From the NCBI GenBank assembly GCA_021776915.1, contig JAIQZU010000038.1, positions 1-62,315 on the forward strand: a DNA stretch of 62,315 nt, read 5' to 3'. This DNA comes from Candidatus Scalindua sp. (lineage in GTDB: Bacteria > Planctomycetota > Brocadiia > Brocadiales > Scalinduaceae). Positions within the stretch are counted from its first letter, which is position 1, and every line of letters starts with the position of its first letter. Shown piece after piece: positions 8,027 to 17,342 of the stretch. The position numbers were made by a program, and so were the translations under genes. The notes beneath the pieces were generated by a model. It had not been told where the DNA came from and searched no databases. It saw nothing but the letters and a program-made list of their open reading frames with translations.

Positions 8027-9841
8027 TTAAGAGTTGACTGATTTTGAAACCGGTGCATGGTTTAGATTAAGGATCTTATTCATCAGAGTTCGTGTCGGTG
8101 CATGGTTTTTATCAATCTCCAATGCCTTCAGGCAATATTCTGCCGCTTCTTCGATACCGCCTGCCTCGAAAAGATACTCTGCCAGATTGAGTTGATATTC
8201 CTTGTGCAATGGGGCCATGTCGGCCGCTATCCGGAAAGCATTGAGCGCTTTTTCTTTTTCATCAAGAGTCGCATATACCCTGCCGAGACTCCAGATGGCC
8301 TTACTGTAAAACGGATTTGCTTCAAGTGCATGGTTGTAGAATTCTACAGCCTTTGTATAATCACCTCTATTTTCGTAAAACAATGCAATTGCTTCGATGG
8401 ATGGTGAATAGGATGGTGAAATAGATGACGCTGCCTTGTAAGCTTGTAACGCCATCTCTTCTTCTCTCCATTCGAGAACGTTGCCCAGATAAAGTAAAGA
8501 CCTGACGGAACGGGGATTAATTTCTATAGTACGATCAAAACACTCCATAGCCATTTCTTCATCGTTATGCCTCATATAGCTATAGCCAAGCCAGAAAAGT
8601 GGAAGGTAATAACAAGGCATAAGCTCGTGCGCCTTTGTGTATAAAAATCTTGCATCCCGGGTATTGCCGTTTGCCTCATTTGCTATGCCCTTACGAAGGA
8701 AAACCTCTGCATCGGTTTTTTCCACATCATATGCTTCGCTAGTCTGGCTTAACCGGGAGAGGCTGAGAGAATCGAGGCTCTTAACGGTTTTCTTTCTGCA
8801 AAGATTTTTGTAATATTCGATTCTATTTTCTGCATGTTGATCTTCCATGCGATTACTTCTGACATAATCGTATGCATTTCGTGAAACTTCCTCTCGCAGT
8901 GTATGGTTCTGTATAAGGTCCTCCAGTATGGCCTTGAGTTTGTTATTGTCTTCAAACAGTAAGGCATTGGATCCATGAACAGCATGTTTCTTGTATGGGG
9001 TTATAGCTGACAGGACGGGAACTACCCCTCTGGAGGCATATTCCACAAACTTTATATCGGAACGGCAATGGTTATACGGTGTATCCAGCATCGTTGCAAT
9101 ACCAATATCCAGTGTTTCCAGAAAACGGAAATAATCATTGAGTGTGCCGGGAGGCGTATAAGTTTTTTGTGAATCCTGGATGCAGGAGAAAATATTGACA
9201 AATTGGTCTTCGTCTCCCATAAAAGAAAAACGCACATCAGGATATCTGGAGCAGATATCAACGATAGATTGCTTTATATGCCTCAGGTCTTCTGTGTGTC
9301 CTGATGAACCACCCCAACCTATAACAATCGAATCGGATGTTGCTGTCTTTCTGTATTCACAAAGCTCACTGATTTGATTCTCAAAAATCGCAATGTTGGA
9401 GTTTAAAGCACCTAATCTTTCCAGAAGGCCTTCTCCGGTTACCTGAGCAGCATCTGCAAGTTTTATGAGTTGAATAGCCGATGCCATGTTCACAGGGTCG
9501 CTGAACCAGTTTTTTATCCCACCATCAGGTTTAATTGCGGCAAAATTATCAGATATTTCGTAAACCGTTGTAAGATTTCTTTGTTTTCGTTCTTCTATGA
9601 CAGGCAGTAAATCATGCTCTGTCAGAAGGTGTAAAACAAGAACATCTGCCTGAAGGCAGAGAAATTCAAAGTAAGGAGATATAGTACTGATATTGATAAC
9701 GGATACTCCAGGAATCTTGCCCATAGCGATTGAAGGTTGTTCAACCCGATAGACATAGTCACCTACTCCGGAGGTTTGCATGGCAACGGCATTTACAATT
9801 AATAAATTATCAGATATTCCTGTATCGTCCTTAATATTCAT
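8027..9841 (-). CDS. Glycosyltransferase (GT-B type) with C-terminal TPR domain
   Basis: The protein has 604 aa. Residues ~10-330 look like a GT4-class glycosyltransferase: VGDYVYRVEQPSIAMG early, VIGWGGSSGHTEDLRHIKQ at the domain switch, and IGIATMLDTPYNHCRSDIKFVEYASRGVVPVLS replacing the usual acceptor/E-x7-E region. Residues ~355-595 are six or seven TPRs (EMAMECFDRTIEINPRSVRSLLYLG and similar). It is probably cytoplasmic. It is the first gene of a unit that continues into the module/methyltransferase genes, and sigma-54 promoter P2 lies ~85 bp upstream. The sugar is unknown. Confidence 0.82.
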   Translation of the reverse strand: MNIKDDTGISDNLLIVNAVAMQTSGVGDYVYRVEQPSIAMGKIPGVSVINISTISPYFEFLCLQADVLVLHLLTEHDLLPVIEERKQRNLTTVYEISDNFAAIKPDGGIKNWFSDPVNMASAIQLIKLADAAQVTGEGLLERLGALNSNIAIFENQISELCEYRKTATSDSIVIGWGGSSGHTEDLRHIKQSIVDICSRYPDVRFSFMGDEDQFVNIFSCIQDSQKTYTPPGTLNDYFRFLETLDIGIATMLDTPYNHCRSDIKFVEYASRGVVPVLSAITPYKKHAVHGSNALLFEDNNKLKAILEDLIQNHTLREEVSRNAYDYVRSNRMEDQHAENRIEYYKNLCRKKTVKSLDSLSLSRLSQTSEAYDVEKTDAEVFLRKGIANEANGNTRDARFLYTKAHELMPCYYLPLFWLGYSYMRHNDEEMAMECFDRTIEINPRSVRSLLYLGNVLEWREEEMALQAYKAASSISPSYSPSIEAIALFYENRGDYTKAVEFYNHALEANPFYSKAIWSLGRVYATLDEKEKALNAFRIAADMAPLHKEYQLNLAEYLFEAGGIEEAAEYCLKALEIDKNHAPTRTLMNKILNLNHAPVSKSVNS

Positions 9842-9924
9842 AACCGGCCTTTCTCATATTGATTTTTATTCAGATTTTTTTTGAGTGGTTTTTATGCTTA
9901 CTCACTTTTTCACAATTTAATATT

Positions 9925-9938
9925 GCTAAAATTATGCC
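9925..9938 (-). promoter_or_regulatory. Sigma-54 promoter P2
   Basis: The minus strand reads TTTTGGCATAATTTTAGC, with GG-N10-GC spacing. The predicted start of transcription is ~70 nt upstream of the 9841 gene. Confidence 0.72.
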
Positions 9939-10072
9939 AAAATAGTTCTACATTTGAATTTTGTTTCATAGTATAAGAGCCTCGGTAACATGTTGTAGTA
10001 ATTAGTGTTATCAATAATAAGCATACAGGGTATATTAGTACGCTTTGTCTCTTTATTCTTTCAGGAAAATAT

Positions 10073-10102
10073 TTTCACATTTGTCGGGTAAAAATTTCTT
10101 TT
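10073..10102 (-). promoter_or_regulatory. Putative enhancer-binding-protein site for P2
   Basis: TTCACATTTGTCGGGTAAAA followed by ATTTC matches the shared element. Its centre is ~162 bp from the -12 GC, the same distance as at P3. A second half-like GGAAAATATTTTC lies immediately before it (10064-10076). Confidence 0.5.
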
Positions 10103-10252
10103 GTGAACTTTTTAATGGCGAATTATTCCTACCTGTAAATATATTTTTTTACTGAAGGTCGGGGATATGTCATAATGATGTTGGAAGCAAGAAGGCAGGT
10201 TTTAAAGGAAAAGTTTAGATGGAAAAACAATATAATCAAGCAGAATCAGGTG

Positions 10253-10870
10253 TTATTTTGATGGTTTTTCAAATAGCAATAATCTGAAAACGTCAAGAAA
10301 GATGGGAGTGGTATTAATAATCCTGAAACCATTTCTCTCGAAAACGTTTGCAAAGTCTTTTATGCGGTAATTATATTCAAAGACATTTTCTCTGTCGCGA
10401 ATCAATTCGGCCAGATATGCAAGGGTCTTTCCAAAGAAAGAATCATGGTTTGGTTGGATCAACAACACATAGTTGCTGCTTATGTTCATTAGCTGCTGTG
10501 CATAAGGTTCGAAATTTAGAAAGTGTTCCAGCATGCCATCACTTGATACCAGATCATATTTTTCGGTTACATCTTCAAGTCTTTTTAAAGTTGCGTTTAA
10601 GCCTTTTTTTCTGCAAACTGAAATAGCATGATGGGAAACGTCAACACCCGTACAGTTTAGGCCTATTTCCTTAAAAACTTCCATAGTATGACCCAGGCCA
10701 CAGCCGACTTCTATTGCCGTTTTGATTGGAAGGTTTTTGATTACTCTCGTCAGTACACGTTTCTTGGCCTTGAACATCATTCGTCCAATGAGTGTCAATC
10801 GCTCCACATCTTCAGATCCTTCCCATCGTTTATCCCATGTTTCGTATAACACTTCACTGTTGGTTTTCAT
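10253..10870 (-). CDS. SAM-dependent methyltransferase
   Basis: A class I methyltransferase of 205 aa. AIEVGCGLGHTMEVF is the SAM loop, TGVDVS is the acidic loop, and DLVSSDGMLEHFLNFEPYAQ is motif IV, as in UbiG/Methyltransf_11-type proteins. It is clearly paralogous to the gene at 19883-20488: both begin with EVLYDTWDK-W, share MLEHFLNFEP, QPNHDSF-G-TLAY and F-NVFERNGFR, and differ in detail. It is the last gene of the operon starting at 15488, 4 bp after the GT2 gene. A role in modifying a glycan or lipid intermediate is inferred from context. Confidence 0.85.
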   Translation of the reverse strand: MKTNSEVLYETWDKRWEGSEDVERLTLIGRMMFKAKKRVLTRVIKNLPIKTAIEVGCGLGHTMEVFKEIGLNCTGVDVSHHAISVCRKKGLNATLKRLEDVTEKYDLVSSDGMLEHFLNFEPYAQQLMNISSNYVLLIQPNHDSFFGKTLAYLAELIRDRENVFEYNYRIKDFANVFERNGFRIINTTPIFLDVFRLLLFEKPSK

Positions 10871-10873
10871 AAT

Positions 10874-11863
10874 TTATTTTACCTTTGTATATAATAATCC
10901 ATAAACCTCTCCTGCCGCATATCCGAAGTGCTGAATGAGATAGACCAGCATTACATGCAGTACTAATTCAGGATGCTTCTTCTTAATGCACATATATAAC
11001 GAAAAACACAAGAGAGCTGGAAAATAGATTGCCGAAAAGGAAAAAACTATGGAAAATGGGATTAAAGATATAGAAAGAATCGCGGCAATAAATAAGAGTG
11101 GTAAAGCAAAAGAAACAGTCCACATATGAGGGTATCGTTTCAGGAGCCTTGCCCGTCCCTTTCCATAACGAAACATGTTCGCAAGCCATGTCTTCGGGGT
11201 AGGACGCATTTTATGCCAGACAAAGGAGTGTGGAATAAAAAGAAATCTGCTACCGGAAGAAAAGAGCCTGAAGTTAATGTCTGCATCCTCTGCCTCACTG
11301 ACAAGTGATTCGTCATAATATCCAACGTCGATAATCTTCTGCTTATCATACAGCACATTCAGATTAGAGAGACTTGAAACGTGCATTGGTTTCTTGAATT
11401 GTCTGCCCTGGACGCTGCCAAAACTGCCAATGTATGAGTCAAGCGCAACCCCTATTGCCTGGAGGAAACTACCGGCATTTCCCGGAGGGATATTCGTTCC
11501 GCCAACAGCGATTACTTTATTATCTGTTAGTTGAATATCCTGGAACAGTTCTACTAACGTTTCCAACCAGTTCCGCGGCGCTTCGCAGTCTGCGTCAATA
11601 AAGGCAATATAGTCATATTTCGCGGCTTTTATTCCCGCATTTCTACCGGCGGCAGTGCCTTTCTTTGACTCGACTACCAGGTTAACATTGTGGTGTGTCT
11701 GCATGAATTCATTTACAATAGACTGTGTTCTGTCTCTTGAACCGCCGTCAGCAACGATGATTTCGTATTTGTCCTCCGCATACGTCTGGTGGGCAAGAGT
11801 GTTTAAGCATTCTAGAATATTATTCTCTTCGTTATAACAGGCTACTATTACCGATACATTCAT
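10874..11863 (-). CDS. Membrane-anchored family 2 glycosyltransferase
   Basis: The protein has 329 aa. The N-terminal ~230 residues are a GT2 domain: VSVIVACYNEENNILECL, IIVADGGSRDRT, AFIDADCEAPRNW with the DxD, and a later ED-DINFR segment. The C-terminal ~90 residues hold two or three hydrophobic segments (FALPLLFIAAILSISLIPFS and the following stretch), so it is an inner-membrane protein with a cytoplasmic active site. It lies in the operon running from 15488 to 10253. It is probably a polyprenyl-linked or cell-surface glycan glycosyltransferase. Confidence 0.87.
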   Translation of the reverse strand: MNVSVIVACYNEENNILECLNTLAHQTYAEDKYEIIVADGGSRDRTQSIVNEFMQTHHNVNLVVESKKGTAAGRNAGIKAAKYDYIAFIDADCEAPRNWLETLVELFQDIQLTDNKVIAVGGTNIPPGNAGSFLQAIGVALDSYIGSFGSVQGRQFKKPMHVSSLSNLNVLYDKQKIIDVGYYDESLVSEAEDADINFRLFSSGSRFLFIPHSFVWHKMRPTPKTWLANMFRYGKGRARLLKRYPHMWTVSFALPLLFIAAILSISLIPFSIVFSFSAIYFPALLCFSLYMCIKKKHPELVLHVMLVYLIQHFGYAAGEVYGLLYTKVK

Positions 11864-11895
11864 ATTAGTTAATTACAAATTATTAATACAGGAAT

Positions 11896-11915
11896 CCCTG
11901 CCAGACGAATGGCAG
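11896..11915. repeat. REP-like palindrome
   Basis: CCTGCC and GGCAGG are separated by 8 nt, in the 206-bp spacer between the GT2 gene and the radical SAM gene. Similar GC-rich hairpins recur through the window. Confidence 0.45.
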
Positions 11916-11923
11916 GCGGGTTT

Positions 11924-11955
11924 GCGAAAAGTCCTCGGCGTCTTTTGTCAGGGGA
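11924..11955. repeat. Short dispersed repeat, copy 1
   Basis: AAAGTCCTCGGCG followed by a TTTTGTC-GGGGA segment recurs at 39192-39222. The two copies differ at a few positions and lie 27 kb apart, both in intergenic DNA. Confidence 0.45.
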
Positions 11956-12021
11956 AGCAAGGTTTTCCTCTCTTTCGAGAGGAGTCCAGAGTTGCCGAAT
12001 CTTTCAAGTTGCGTATTTCTT

Positions 12022-12039
12022 CGCAGGCTAAAGCCTGCG
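12022..12039. repeat. REP-like palindrome
   Basis: A perfect 8-bp inverted repeat, CGCAGGCT-AA-AGCCTGCG. A half copy (CGCAGGCTAAAG) occurs again near 60387. Confidence 0.5.
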
Positions 12040-12069
12040 GCTATATAAAATATTAAATTCCGGTCAGAA

Positions 12070-13530
12070 TCAGTTGCTCCCTGCAAGTTGGCCTCTGAAC
12101 AGCTTTGAGAAAAACACAATTGCTGATTTATATGTGCGATATCCTTCTGAAGGATTCATGACTCCCTGCCATAGTTTCGATAGAATATAGCCGGGACGAA
12201 GATGATACTTTTTCAGGTAATAATCACACAAATTTACCATATCTTTAGAAGACAGTTCAGGCGTATTTAGTACGCAGTTGTGCAATCCTTCTTCCGTGAG
12301 CCATTCTGAAAAATCATCAGTATTGATATAGTTGTTTATTTTGGCCCAGTCAAATGCCTCTGTTCCGGGATATACATAAAGCGGGTAAAACTGCATACTG
12401 TCACAGTTAATTTTCTTTGCAAATTCATAGCTTGCAGCCAGGGTCTCTTTGGTATCTCCCGGGTTGCCAACCATGATACAGCCATGTACAAGAATGCCGG
12501 CTCTTCTGGCATCTTCTGCAAATTGATAATAGTTCTCAACCTTTTCACCTTTATGCATATTATCCAGTATATTTTGACTACCGCTTTCAAAACCAACTGT
12601 TACTAATCGGCAACCGGCTTTTTTTATTAATTTCAACAACTTATAGTCTAAATCACCTCGAACATTGCAGTACCATTTCATTTTTACATTTCGTTCAATT
12701 AACAGCTCGCATATCCTTCTTACATGATTGCGGTTGGCAGTGAAACAATCATCTTCAATACCGATCTCCTTAACGTCTGGGAAATTATCTGCAATGTATT
12801 CAAATTCATCAACTACATTTTCCGGTGTGCGTGTACGGTATTTTCTGTCATGGAAAACCTGTGGATAGACGCAGAAAAAGCATTTGAATGGACAGCCTCT
12901 ACCGGTAATAATCATCATCATAGGATAACTTGCTGCTGCGAAGAAATAATTCCTGTGATTCAAATGTTTCTTATAAACAGAGGAAACAAAAGGGATTTCA
13001 TCCAGATTCTCAATCTTGCCCTGTTTTCGGTTTATAATCCAGGTATTACCATTTCTATAAGCAAGTCCGTCAACATTGTCCAAAGACCGGTTATTTTCAA
13101 GAGCACCTGCCAGATCCCGAATAGTATAGTCATATTCACCAACGGCTACGGCATCTATGCTATTGCTGAGTTTTAGTGTTTCTTCCGGTAGGGCGGAGGG
13201 GTGGGTGCCAACCAGTACAGAGAATACCTGTGGATATTTATTCTTAATCTTTTCGGCCACAATGATGTCACTGTAGATACTGGGAGTACTGGTATCTACA
13301 ATTGACAGGTCAGGAACGAAATCACCCATTTTGTCGAAGATTTGATCAAGATCCAGATTATCTGCCGGAGCATCTAAAAACACGACATTATGTCCTGCTT
13401 TTTCTGCTACTCCAACTGCATAAGCCAACCAGATGGGATAGTACAAAGTACCTCCCTTGGCCACAGCCGGACTTCTTGATGTGCGTGAGAAACGACCGAT
13501 AAAGGGTGGATTAAGAAATAAAATATTCAT
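12070..13530 (-). CDS. B12-binding-domain radical SAM protein
   Basis: The protein has 486 aa. The N-terminal ~30-140 residues are a cobalamin-binding-like Rossmann domain (VGVAEKAGHNVVFLDAPADN, VLVGTHPSALPEE). The radical SAM core has the CxxxCxxC cluster at Cys213, Cys217 and Cys220 in GRGCPFKCFFC. IGIEDDCFTANRNHVRRIC and TVGFESGSQNILDNM are typical of the BchE/HpnJ/HpnP class. Such enzymes methylate or rearrange unreactive carbons. Within the operon it sits between the SPASM-like radical SAM gene and the GT2 gene, so a sugar or lipid precursor is the likely substrate. No Shine-Dalgarno is obvious at 13530. Confidence 0.87.
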   Translation of the reverse strand: MNILFLNPPFIGRFSRTSRSPAVAKGGTLYYPIWLAYAVGVAEKAGHNVVFLDAPADNLDLDQIFDKMGDFVPDLSIVDTSTPSIYSDIIVAEKIKNKYPQVFSVLVGTHPSALPEETLKLSNSIDAVAVGEYDYTIRDLAGALENNRSLDNVDGLAYRNGNTWIINRKQGKIENLDEIPFVSSVYKKHLNHRNYFFAAASYPMMMIITGRGCPFKCFFCVYPQVFHDRKYRTRTPENVVDEFEYIADNFPDVKEIGIEDDCFTANRNHVRRICELLIERNVKMKWYCNVRGDLDYKLLKLIKKAGCRLVTVGFESGSQNILDNMHKGEKVENYYQFAEDARRAGILVHGCIMVGNPGDTKETLAASYEFAKKINCDSMQFYPLYVYPGTEAFDWAKINNYINTDDFSEWLTEEGLHNCVLNTPELSSKDMVNLCDYYLKKYHLRPGYILSKLWQGVMNPSEGYRTYKSAIVFFSKLFRGQLAGSN

Positions 13531-13541
13531 GTAAAGTTTGT

Positions 13542-14834
13542 TTAATTATTCATTGCATGAAGTTCCGGATAAACAATCTTATCGTTCTTATTCTCGTAAT
13601 CCTTTATAGCGGTTGTCAATTCATCAATTGACAGATGACCCTTTTCGTTCAGCTTATTATAATAAATCTCCATAAAGTCTGGGTCATCTGCAAGAAAGCA
13701 TGAATGGTATCTGCCGAACGGAGTGTTTTTTAAAGCCCTGTCCCTGATTACTCCAAGAGGTTCCTCGCATACATTTCCGAAATAGATATGCATATTTGCA
13801 CAATTCATAACATCGCCATAAGGAGTGAAGTTAATCATCTCTTTCGTTCCCGGACATCCAAACTGTTTTCCGTAATTGTAATTAAGATGGCGTTGTACAT
13901 AATTGTAAGGTTCAATGATTTTTTCATACGCTTGAAGATCTTCTTTGCTAAGCATAACGTCCTTATCTTTGAAACTTCCAACACCTTTTGCAAGGAGAGT
14001 ATTAACCAGTACTTTTTCTTTTTCCGCGAACTCTAACAGTTTTCTAAACCCGTCAGTGTAAATATTCCCTTTATGTACTACTGTATTAATGATTATTTTG
14101 ATTTTATGTTTTTTACAAAGTTTGATACCTTTAACTACCAGATCAAAACTTCCTCTCTTTCTTCTGAAGGCATCATGCAGTTCAGGTATACCGCTGTCCA
14201 GACTGAAATTAATGGTGTCAACGCCCATTTCTGCACATCTTTTTGCTTTCTTCTCATCAAAGAGGTATCCGTTTGTTGATATTATTACGTGATTGTATTT
14301 CGGCTGACATGCTTCAATGATCTTGTCCCATTCTTTAGTGACAAAAGGTTCTCCTCCTTCAAGGCCGAAGGTTGTGGCGCCCAGTGCCATCGCCTCTTTT
14401 GTGACTCTTTTATAGTCTTCAGGTGACATTTCTCTCCGCGTGCTGGTTTCATCTATCCTGGAACAGAGACAATGGTTGCAGGTGAAATTGCATTTATAAG
14501 TACCTGCAAATTCGAGCCCTCTCAAAACATGCTTTTTGACACCAAACATATTGTAGAATTTTCCCAGCAATACGTTTCTTACCAGCCTGAAAGGATACAG
14601 GGGTTTATTCCAGTGAAGGCCGTAGTGAAACCTGATTTTCCATAGAATAAGGTATTTCAAAAGCGGTCTTGGTTTTCTTGTTCTGATAATCTCTTTTCTT
14701 TTTGACTGTTCTTCAGCTTCATCAAGTAATTTGCTCAATCGTTCTTTTTCCTCAGGTGTCTTACAGACAGACTTTATATCGTCTTCCTTTGTACTGAAGA
14801 CCGAAACCTTCTCTTCTAATGTGGTTGTAACCAT
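13542..14834 (-). CDS. Radical SAM protein with C-terminal SPASM-like region (paralogue A)
   Basis: The protein has 430 aa. A coiled-coil-like N-terminal ~60 residues (EKERLSKLLDEAEEQSKRKE) is followed by the radical SAM core, with Cys115, Cys119 and Cys122 in YKCNFTCNHC. GLEGGEPFVTKEWDKII is the GGEP SAM motif. CPGTKEMINFTPYGDVMNC near the C terminus supplies auxiliary-cluster cysteines. It is strongly similar over its full length to the protein at 24698-25978. Proteins of this type oxidise or epimerise sugars and peptides. The gene overlaps nothing and sits 11 bp upstream of the B12 radical SAM gene. Confidence 0.87.
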   Translation of the reverse strand: MVTTTLEEKVSVFSTKEDDIKSVCKTPEEKERLSKLLDEAEEQSKRKEIIRTRKPRPLLKYLILWKIRFHYGLHWNKPLYPFRLVRNVLLGKFYNMFGVKKHVLRGLEFAGTYKCNFTCNHCLCSRIDETSTRREMSPEDYKRVTKEAMALGATTFGLEGGEPFVTKEWDKIIEACQPKYNHVIISTNGYLFDEKKAKRCAEMGVDTINFSLDSGIPELHDAFRRKRGSFDLVVKGIKLCKKHKIKIIINTVVHKGNIYTDGFRKLLEFAEKEKVLVNTLLAKGVGSFKDKDVMLSKEDLQAYEKIIEPYNYVQRHLNYNYGKQFGCPGTKEMINFTPYGDVMNCANMHIYFGNVCEEPLGVIRDRALKNTPFGRYHSCFLADDPDFMEIYYNKLNEKGHLSIDELTTAIKDYENKNDKIVYPELHAMNN

Positions 14835-14852
14835 ACAGATTTCCCTTTCTTT

Positions 14853-15488
14853 TTATATCCAACCTCTTAACTTGAAATAAATAATTGATCCATACTCTCG
14901 TAAAATTTCTAAAATAAATCTTGCTCTATGCGTTGCGTGTTGAAGATTTTTCTCATAACATGGTACAGGTGCAGGGTATACGTTTACACCCAATTTTTTA
15001 CAAATTGACAGGCTTCTATACATATGGTAAGAAGAAGTAACTAAAAGTGAGTTCTTTATATCTAACTGTTGTAATATAGGCTTCGCATACTTAATATTTT
15101 CGTAAGTATTCAGAGAATTGTTTTCCGTTATAATGCACTTCTTACTTATTCCGATCTCTACTAAAAAGTCTTTCATTACTTCTGCCAATGATGGTATCTC
15201 TTTAAAGTCTGCCCCTCCACATACAATTATCTTGTCTGCAAATCCTTTCTTATATAATCTATACGCATGAAGCATTCTTTGATAATTATTTTCAGTATGT
15301 ATTTTGCCAGTGTAGATTCCATTGCCGAGTAAAATAATGGCATCTGCTTTTTTAAATTCCGGTTCAACATCTAATACGGCATAAAGATAATTTGTTGCAG
15401 GAGTAATAACCAGTGATGAAGCAATTACGTTTAAACTAAGCAATAAGAAGAATAATAGCCTATATTTTGCAAATCTTTTTCCTGGCAC
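14853..15488 (-). CDS. YdcF/SanA-like (DUF218) membrane protein
   Basis: The protein has 211 aa and starts with GTG at 15488. One N-terminal transmembrane segment (LLFFLLLSLNVIASSLVI) is followed by a DUF218 domain: DAIILLGNGIYTG, YRLYKKGFADKIIVCGG, ENNSLNTYENI and LLVTSSYHMYRSLSICKKLG. ElyC/SanA/YdcF relatives act in cell-envelope carbon metabolism, and their chemistry is poorly defined. It is the first gene of the operon under P3 (leader ~37 nt). A paralogue is at 23864-24658, and both lie next to similar radical SAM genes. Confidence 0.83.
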   Translation of the reverse strand: MPGKRFAKYRLLFFLLLSLNVIASSLVITPATNYLYAVLDVEPEFKKADAIILLGNGIYTGKIHTENNYQRMLHAYRLYKKGFADKIIVCGGADFKEIPSLAEVMKDFLVEIGISKKCIITENNSLNTYENIKYAKPILQQLDIKNSLLVTSSYHMYRSLSICKKLGVNVYPAPVPCYEKNLQHATHRARFILEILREYGSIIYFKLRGWI

Positions 15489-15536
15489 TTATCAGACCTG
15501 TATAATTGACTAGAATTAAATCCAAAACATATGTAT

Positions 15537-15550
15537 GCTAAAATCATGCC
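15537..15550 (-). promoter_or_regulatory. Sigma-54 promoter P3
   Basis: The minus strand reads TTTTAGGCATGATTTTAGC with GG-N10-GC spacing. The expected transcript start is ~37 nt before the YdcF-like gene. Confidence 0.75.
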
Positions 15551-15685
15551 TAAAATGGTTTTAACTAATTGTTAGATGTTGAATTTATAACTATAGGAAT
15601 TATAAGGAGATGTGAATACTTATTGTGTTAGATAAACATCAATTAATATTATTTATTGTTGTCACGCTATCAACTTGTTCACAAT

Positions 15686-15712
15686 TTCAACATTATGTGG
15701 GAAATGTTTTCC
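15686..15712 (-). promoter_or_regulatory. Putative enhancer-binding-protein site for P3
   Basis: TTCAACATTATGTGGGAAAT followed by GTTTTCC is the best example of the shared element, with the palindrome-like core GGGAAA-TG-TTTTCC. Its centre is ~162 bp from the -12 GC. Confidence 0.6.
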
Positions 15713-15726
15713 TTGCTATTTAATAG

Positions 15727-17265
15727 TTATTCTGAACTCTTGCCCAGTTGGTTACCGACAAACATCATTCCTATATAATATCTCAAGAAACTTAATTTAC
15801 GGAAAATCGTAAATTCTAACCCTGGAGATATTTTATGAACAAATTTTGAGATGTTTGCAAGAAAACGATCAAACATTAGCATCAATGATATTAGAATATT
15901 TTTTTTTGCAATAAAATTACCATGATTTAGCGCTTTGAATTCAATGTAAAAATCCTTTAATTCTTCTATAGCTTTTTGGGGCAATTCAAAATAATTATGA
16001 TCAATAATATCAATCGTGTTTAATTCCAGAATTTGACCATAGTATGTACTCATTGTGTCGTTAAAGCCTTTTCGTAAATACCACTTATTAATTTTTGGGT
16101 ACTTATCATAATACATCGTTCCCGGCATGGGTTGTATAATATTCAAGTGGGTTACTTGGACATATTTCAATATGTTGCGTAATGCTTGTTTTTCTCTTTT
16201 TAACAGGTCATCTGTTTCAAATGGAAAACCTAAAAGAAAGTTGATGTGAACATCGATATTGTAGCGCTGTAGCAAGGAGAAACCTCTATGAACTTTCTTG
16301 ATATCAGCGTTCTTTTTAATCATTTTCAATGAGTATGGATCCAGCCTTTCCAAACCAATGGCCATCCTATGTACTCCAGCTTTCTTTAATAGTGAAAGCA
16401 ACTGCCCATCGTTTACTGTTTCAACTTTTGTCTGAACAACTAGCATGATTTTCTTATTTAATCCAGACTCAATCATTTTGTTACAAAAGTCAACAACTCT
16501 CTTCTTTGCAAGAAGAAAATTATTATCTACGATTGAGAAATACTTGGCACCATAATTTTCGTAACAATATACTAAATTGCGGAACATATAGTCGGCCGAT
16601 GCAAGACGGTTGTCTAATACCTGTTCTTCATTACTACAAAAGGTGCATTTAAATGGACATCCTCGCTGACCATTCAATATCATGAGTCCCTGCTCCTTTT
16701 TTGTTTTGAAGTAATCACTTAAATTAAATAAACTGTAATCAACAAAAGGGACGTTGTCTAGATTTTCTATCATTGGAAATTCAGTAGAAATGTGTAAAGA
16801 AGAATCGTCTCTAATAAATGAAATTCCAGGCACTGCTTCCAGTCCTGTTTTAAAGTCTTCTTTTGTTTTGCCTTGAAGATGCTTAAAAAGAGGGATTACA
16901 ACCATCTCTCCCTCTCTATTTACTACAACGTCTATGCTGTGTTCTAGTGCTTCTTCAAAACAATATTTCATATGTATTCCGCCAGCAACAATCAACATTT
17001 GGGGATATTTTTTTCTTACCTTTTCTATCAAGTCATATGTGATACGGGCAGTGGCGGTATTTATATTAAGTGCCAGAACATCAGGCTTATAGCGTTTGAT
17101 GATTTTCATCATATAATTGTCATTATAAAATGTATAAAGGGAATTATTATCAATGACCTTGACCTGGTGTCCTGCCTGGTGAAGAATAGTTGCAATAATG
17201 CCCATCCCATGGCTTAATGTTGGGGCAGGATAAAACATGGAATGTCTGACAAATATTATACGCAT
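15727..17265 (-). CDS. B12-binding-domain radical SAM protein
   Basis: The frame opens at 17283, but I prefer ATG at 17265 (MRIIFVRHSMFYPAP). GGGAG then lies 8 nt upstream and the conserved B12-domain start is directly at the N terminus. The product has 512 aa. Residues ~10-140 are cobalamin-binding-like (IIATILHQAGHQVKVIDNN, LIVAGGIHMKY). Cys203, Cys207 and Cys210 sit in GQRGCPFKCTFC. HRMAIGLERLDPYSLKMIKK and INFLLGFPFETDDLL follow the BchE-like pattern. The C-terminal ~100 residues are extra and unassigned. It is the last gene of the long operon from 29496. Confidence 0.85.
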   Translation of the reverse strand: MRIIFVRHSMFYPAPTLSHGMGIIATILHQAGHQVKVIDNNSLYTFYNDNYMMKIIKRYKPDVLALNINTATARITYDLIEKVRKKYPQMLIVAGGIHMKYCFEEALEHSIDVVVNREGEMVVIPLFKHLQGKTKEDFKTGLEAVPGISFIRDDSSLHISTEFPMIENLDNVPFVDYSLFNLSDYFKTKKEQGLMILNGQRGCPFKCTFCSNEEQVLDNRLASADYMFRNLVYCYENYGAKYFSIVDNNFLLAKKRVVDFCNKMIESGLNKKIMLVVQTKVETVNDGQLLSLLKKAGVHRMAIGLERLDPYSLKMIKKNADIKKVHRGFSLLQRYNIDVHINFLLGFPFETDDLLKREKQALRNILKYVQVTHLNIIQPMPGTMYYDKYPKINKWYLRKGFNDTMSTYYGQILELNTIDIIDHNYFELPQKAIEELKDFYIEFKALNHGNFIAKKNILISLMLMFDRFLANISKFVHKISPGLEFTIFRKLSFLRYYIGMMFVGNQLGKSSE

Positions 17266-17342
17266 CTCCATTTTCTCCCACATTTTTTAACAATCGAATA
17301 TAATATCAAAATAATATTCCTTAGAATAAGATGAACAATTAC

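Larger units (their letters stand above)
9842..10252. other. Intergenic region with sigma-54 promoter P2
   Basis: This 411-bp gap lies between two minus-strand units. It carries the promoter and upstream element of the downstream unit and presumably the end of the operon coming from 15488. I see no gene in it and no clear terminator. Confidence 0.6.
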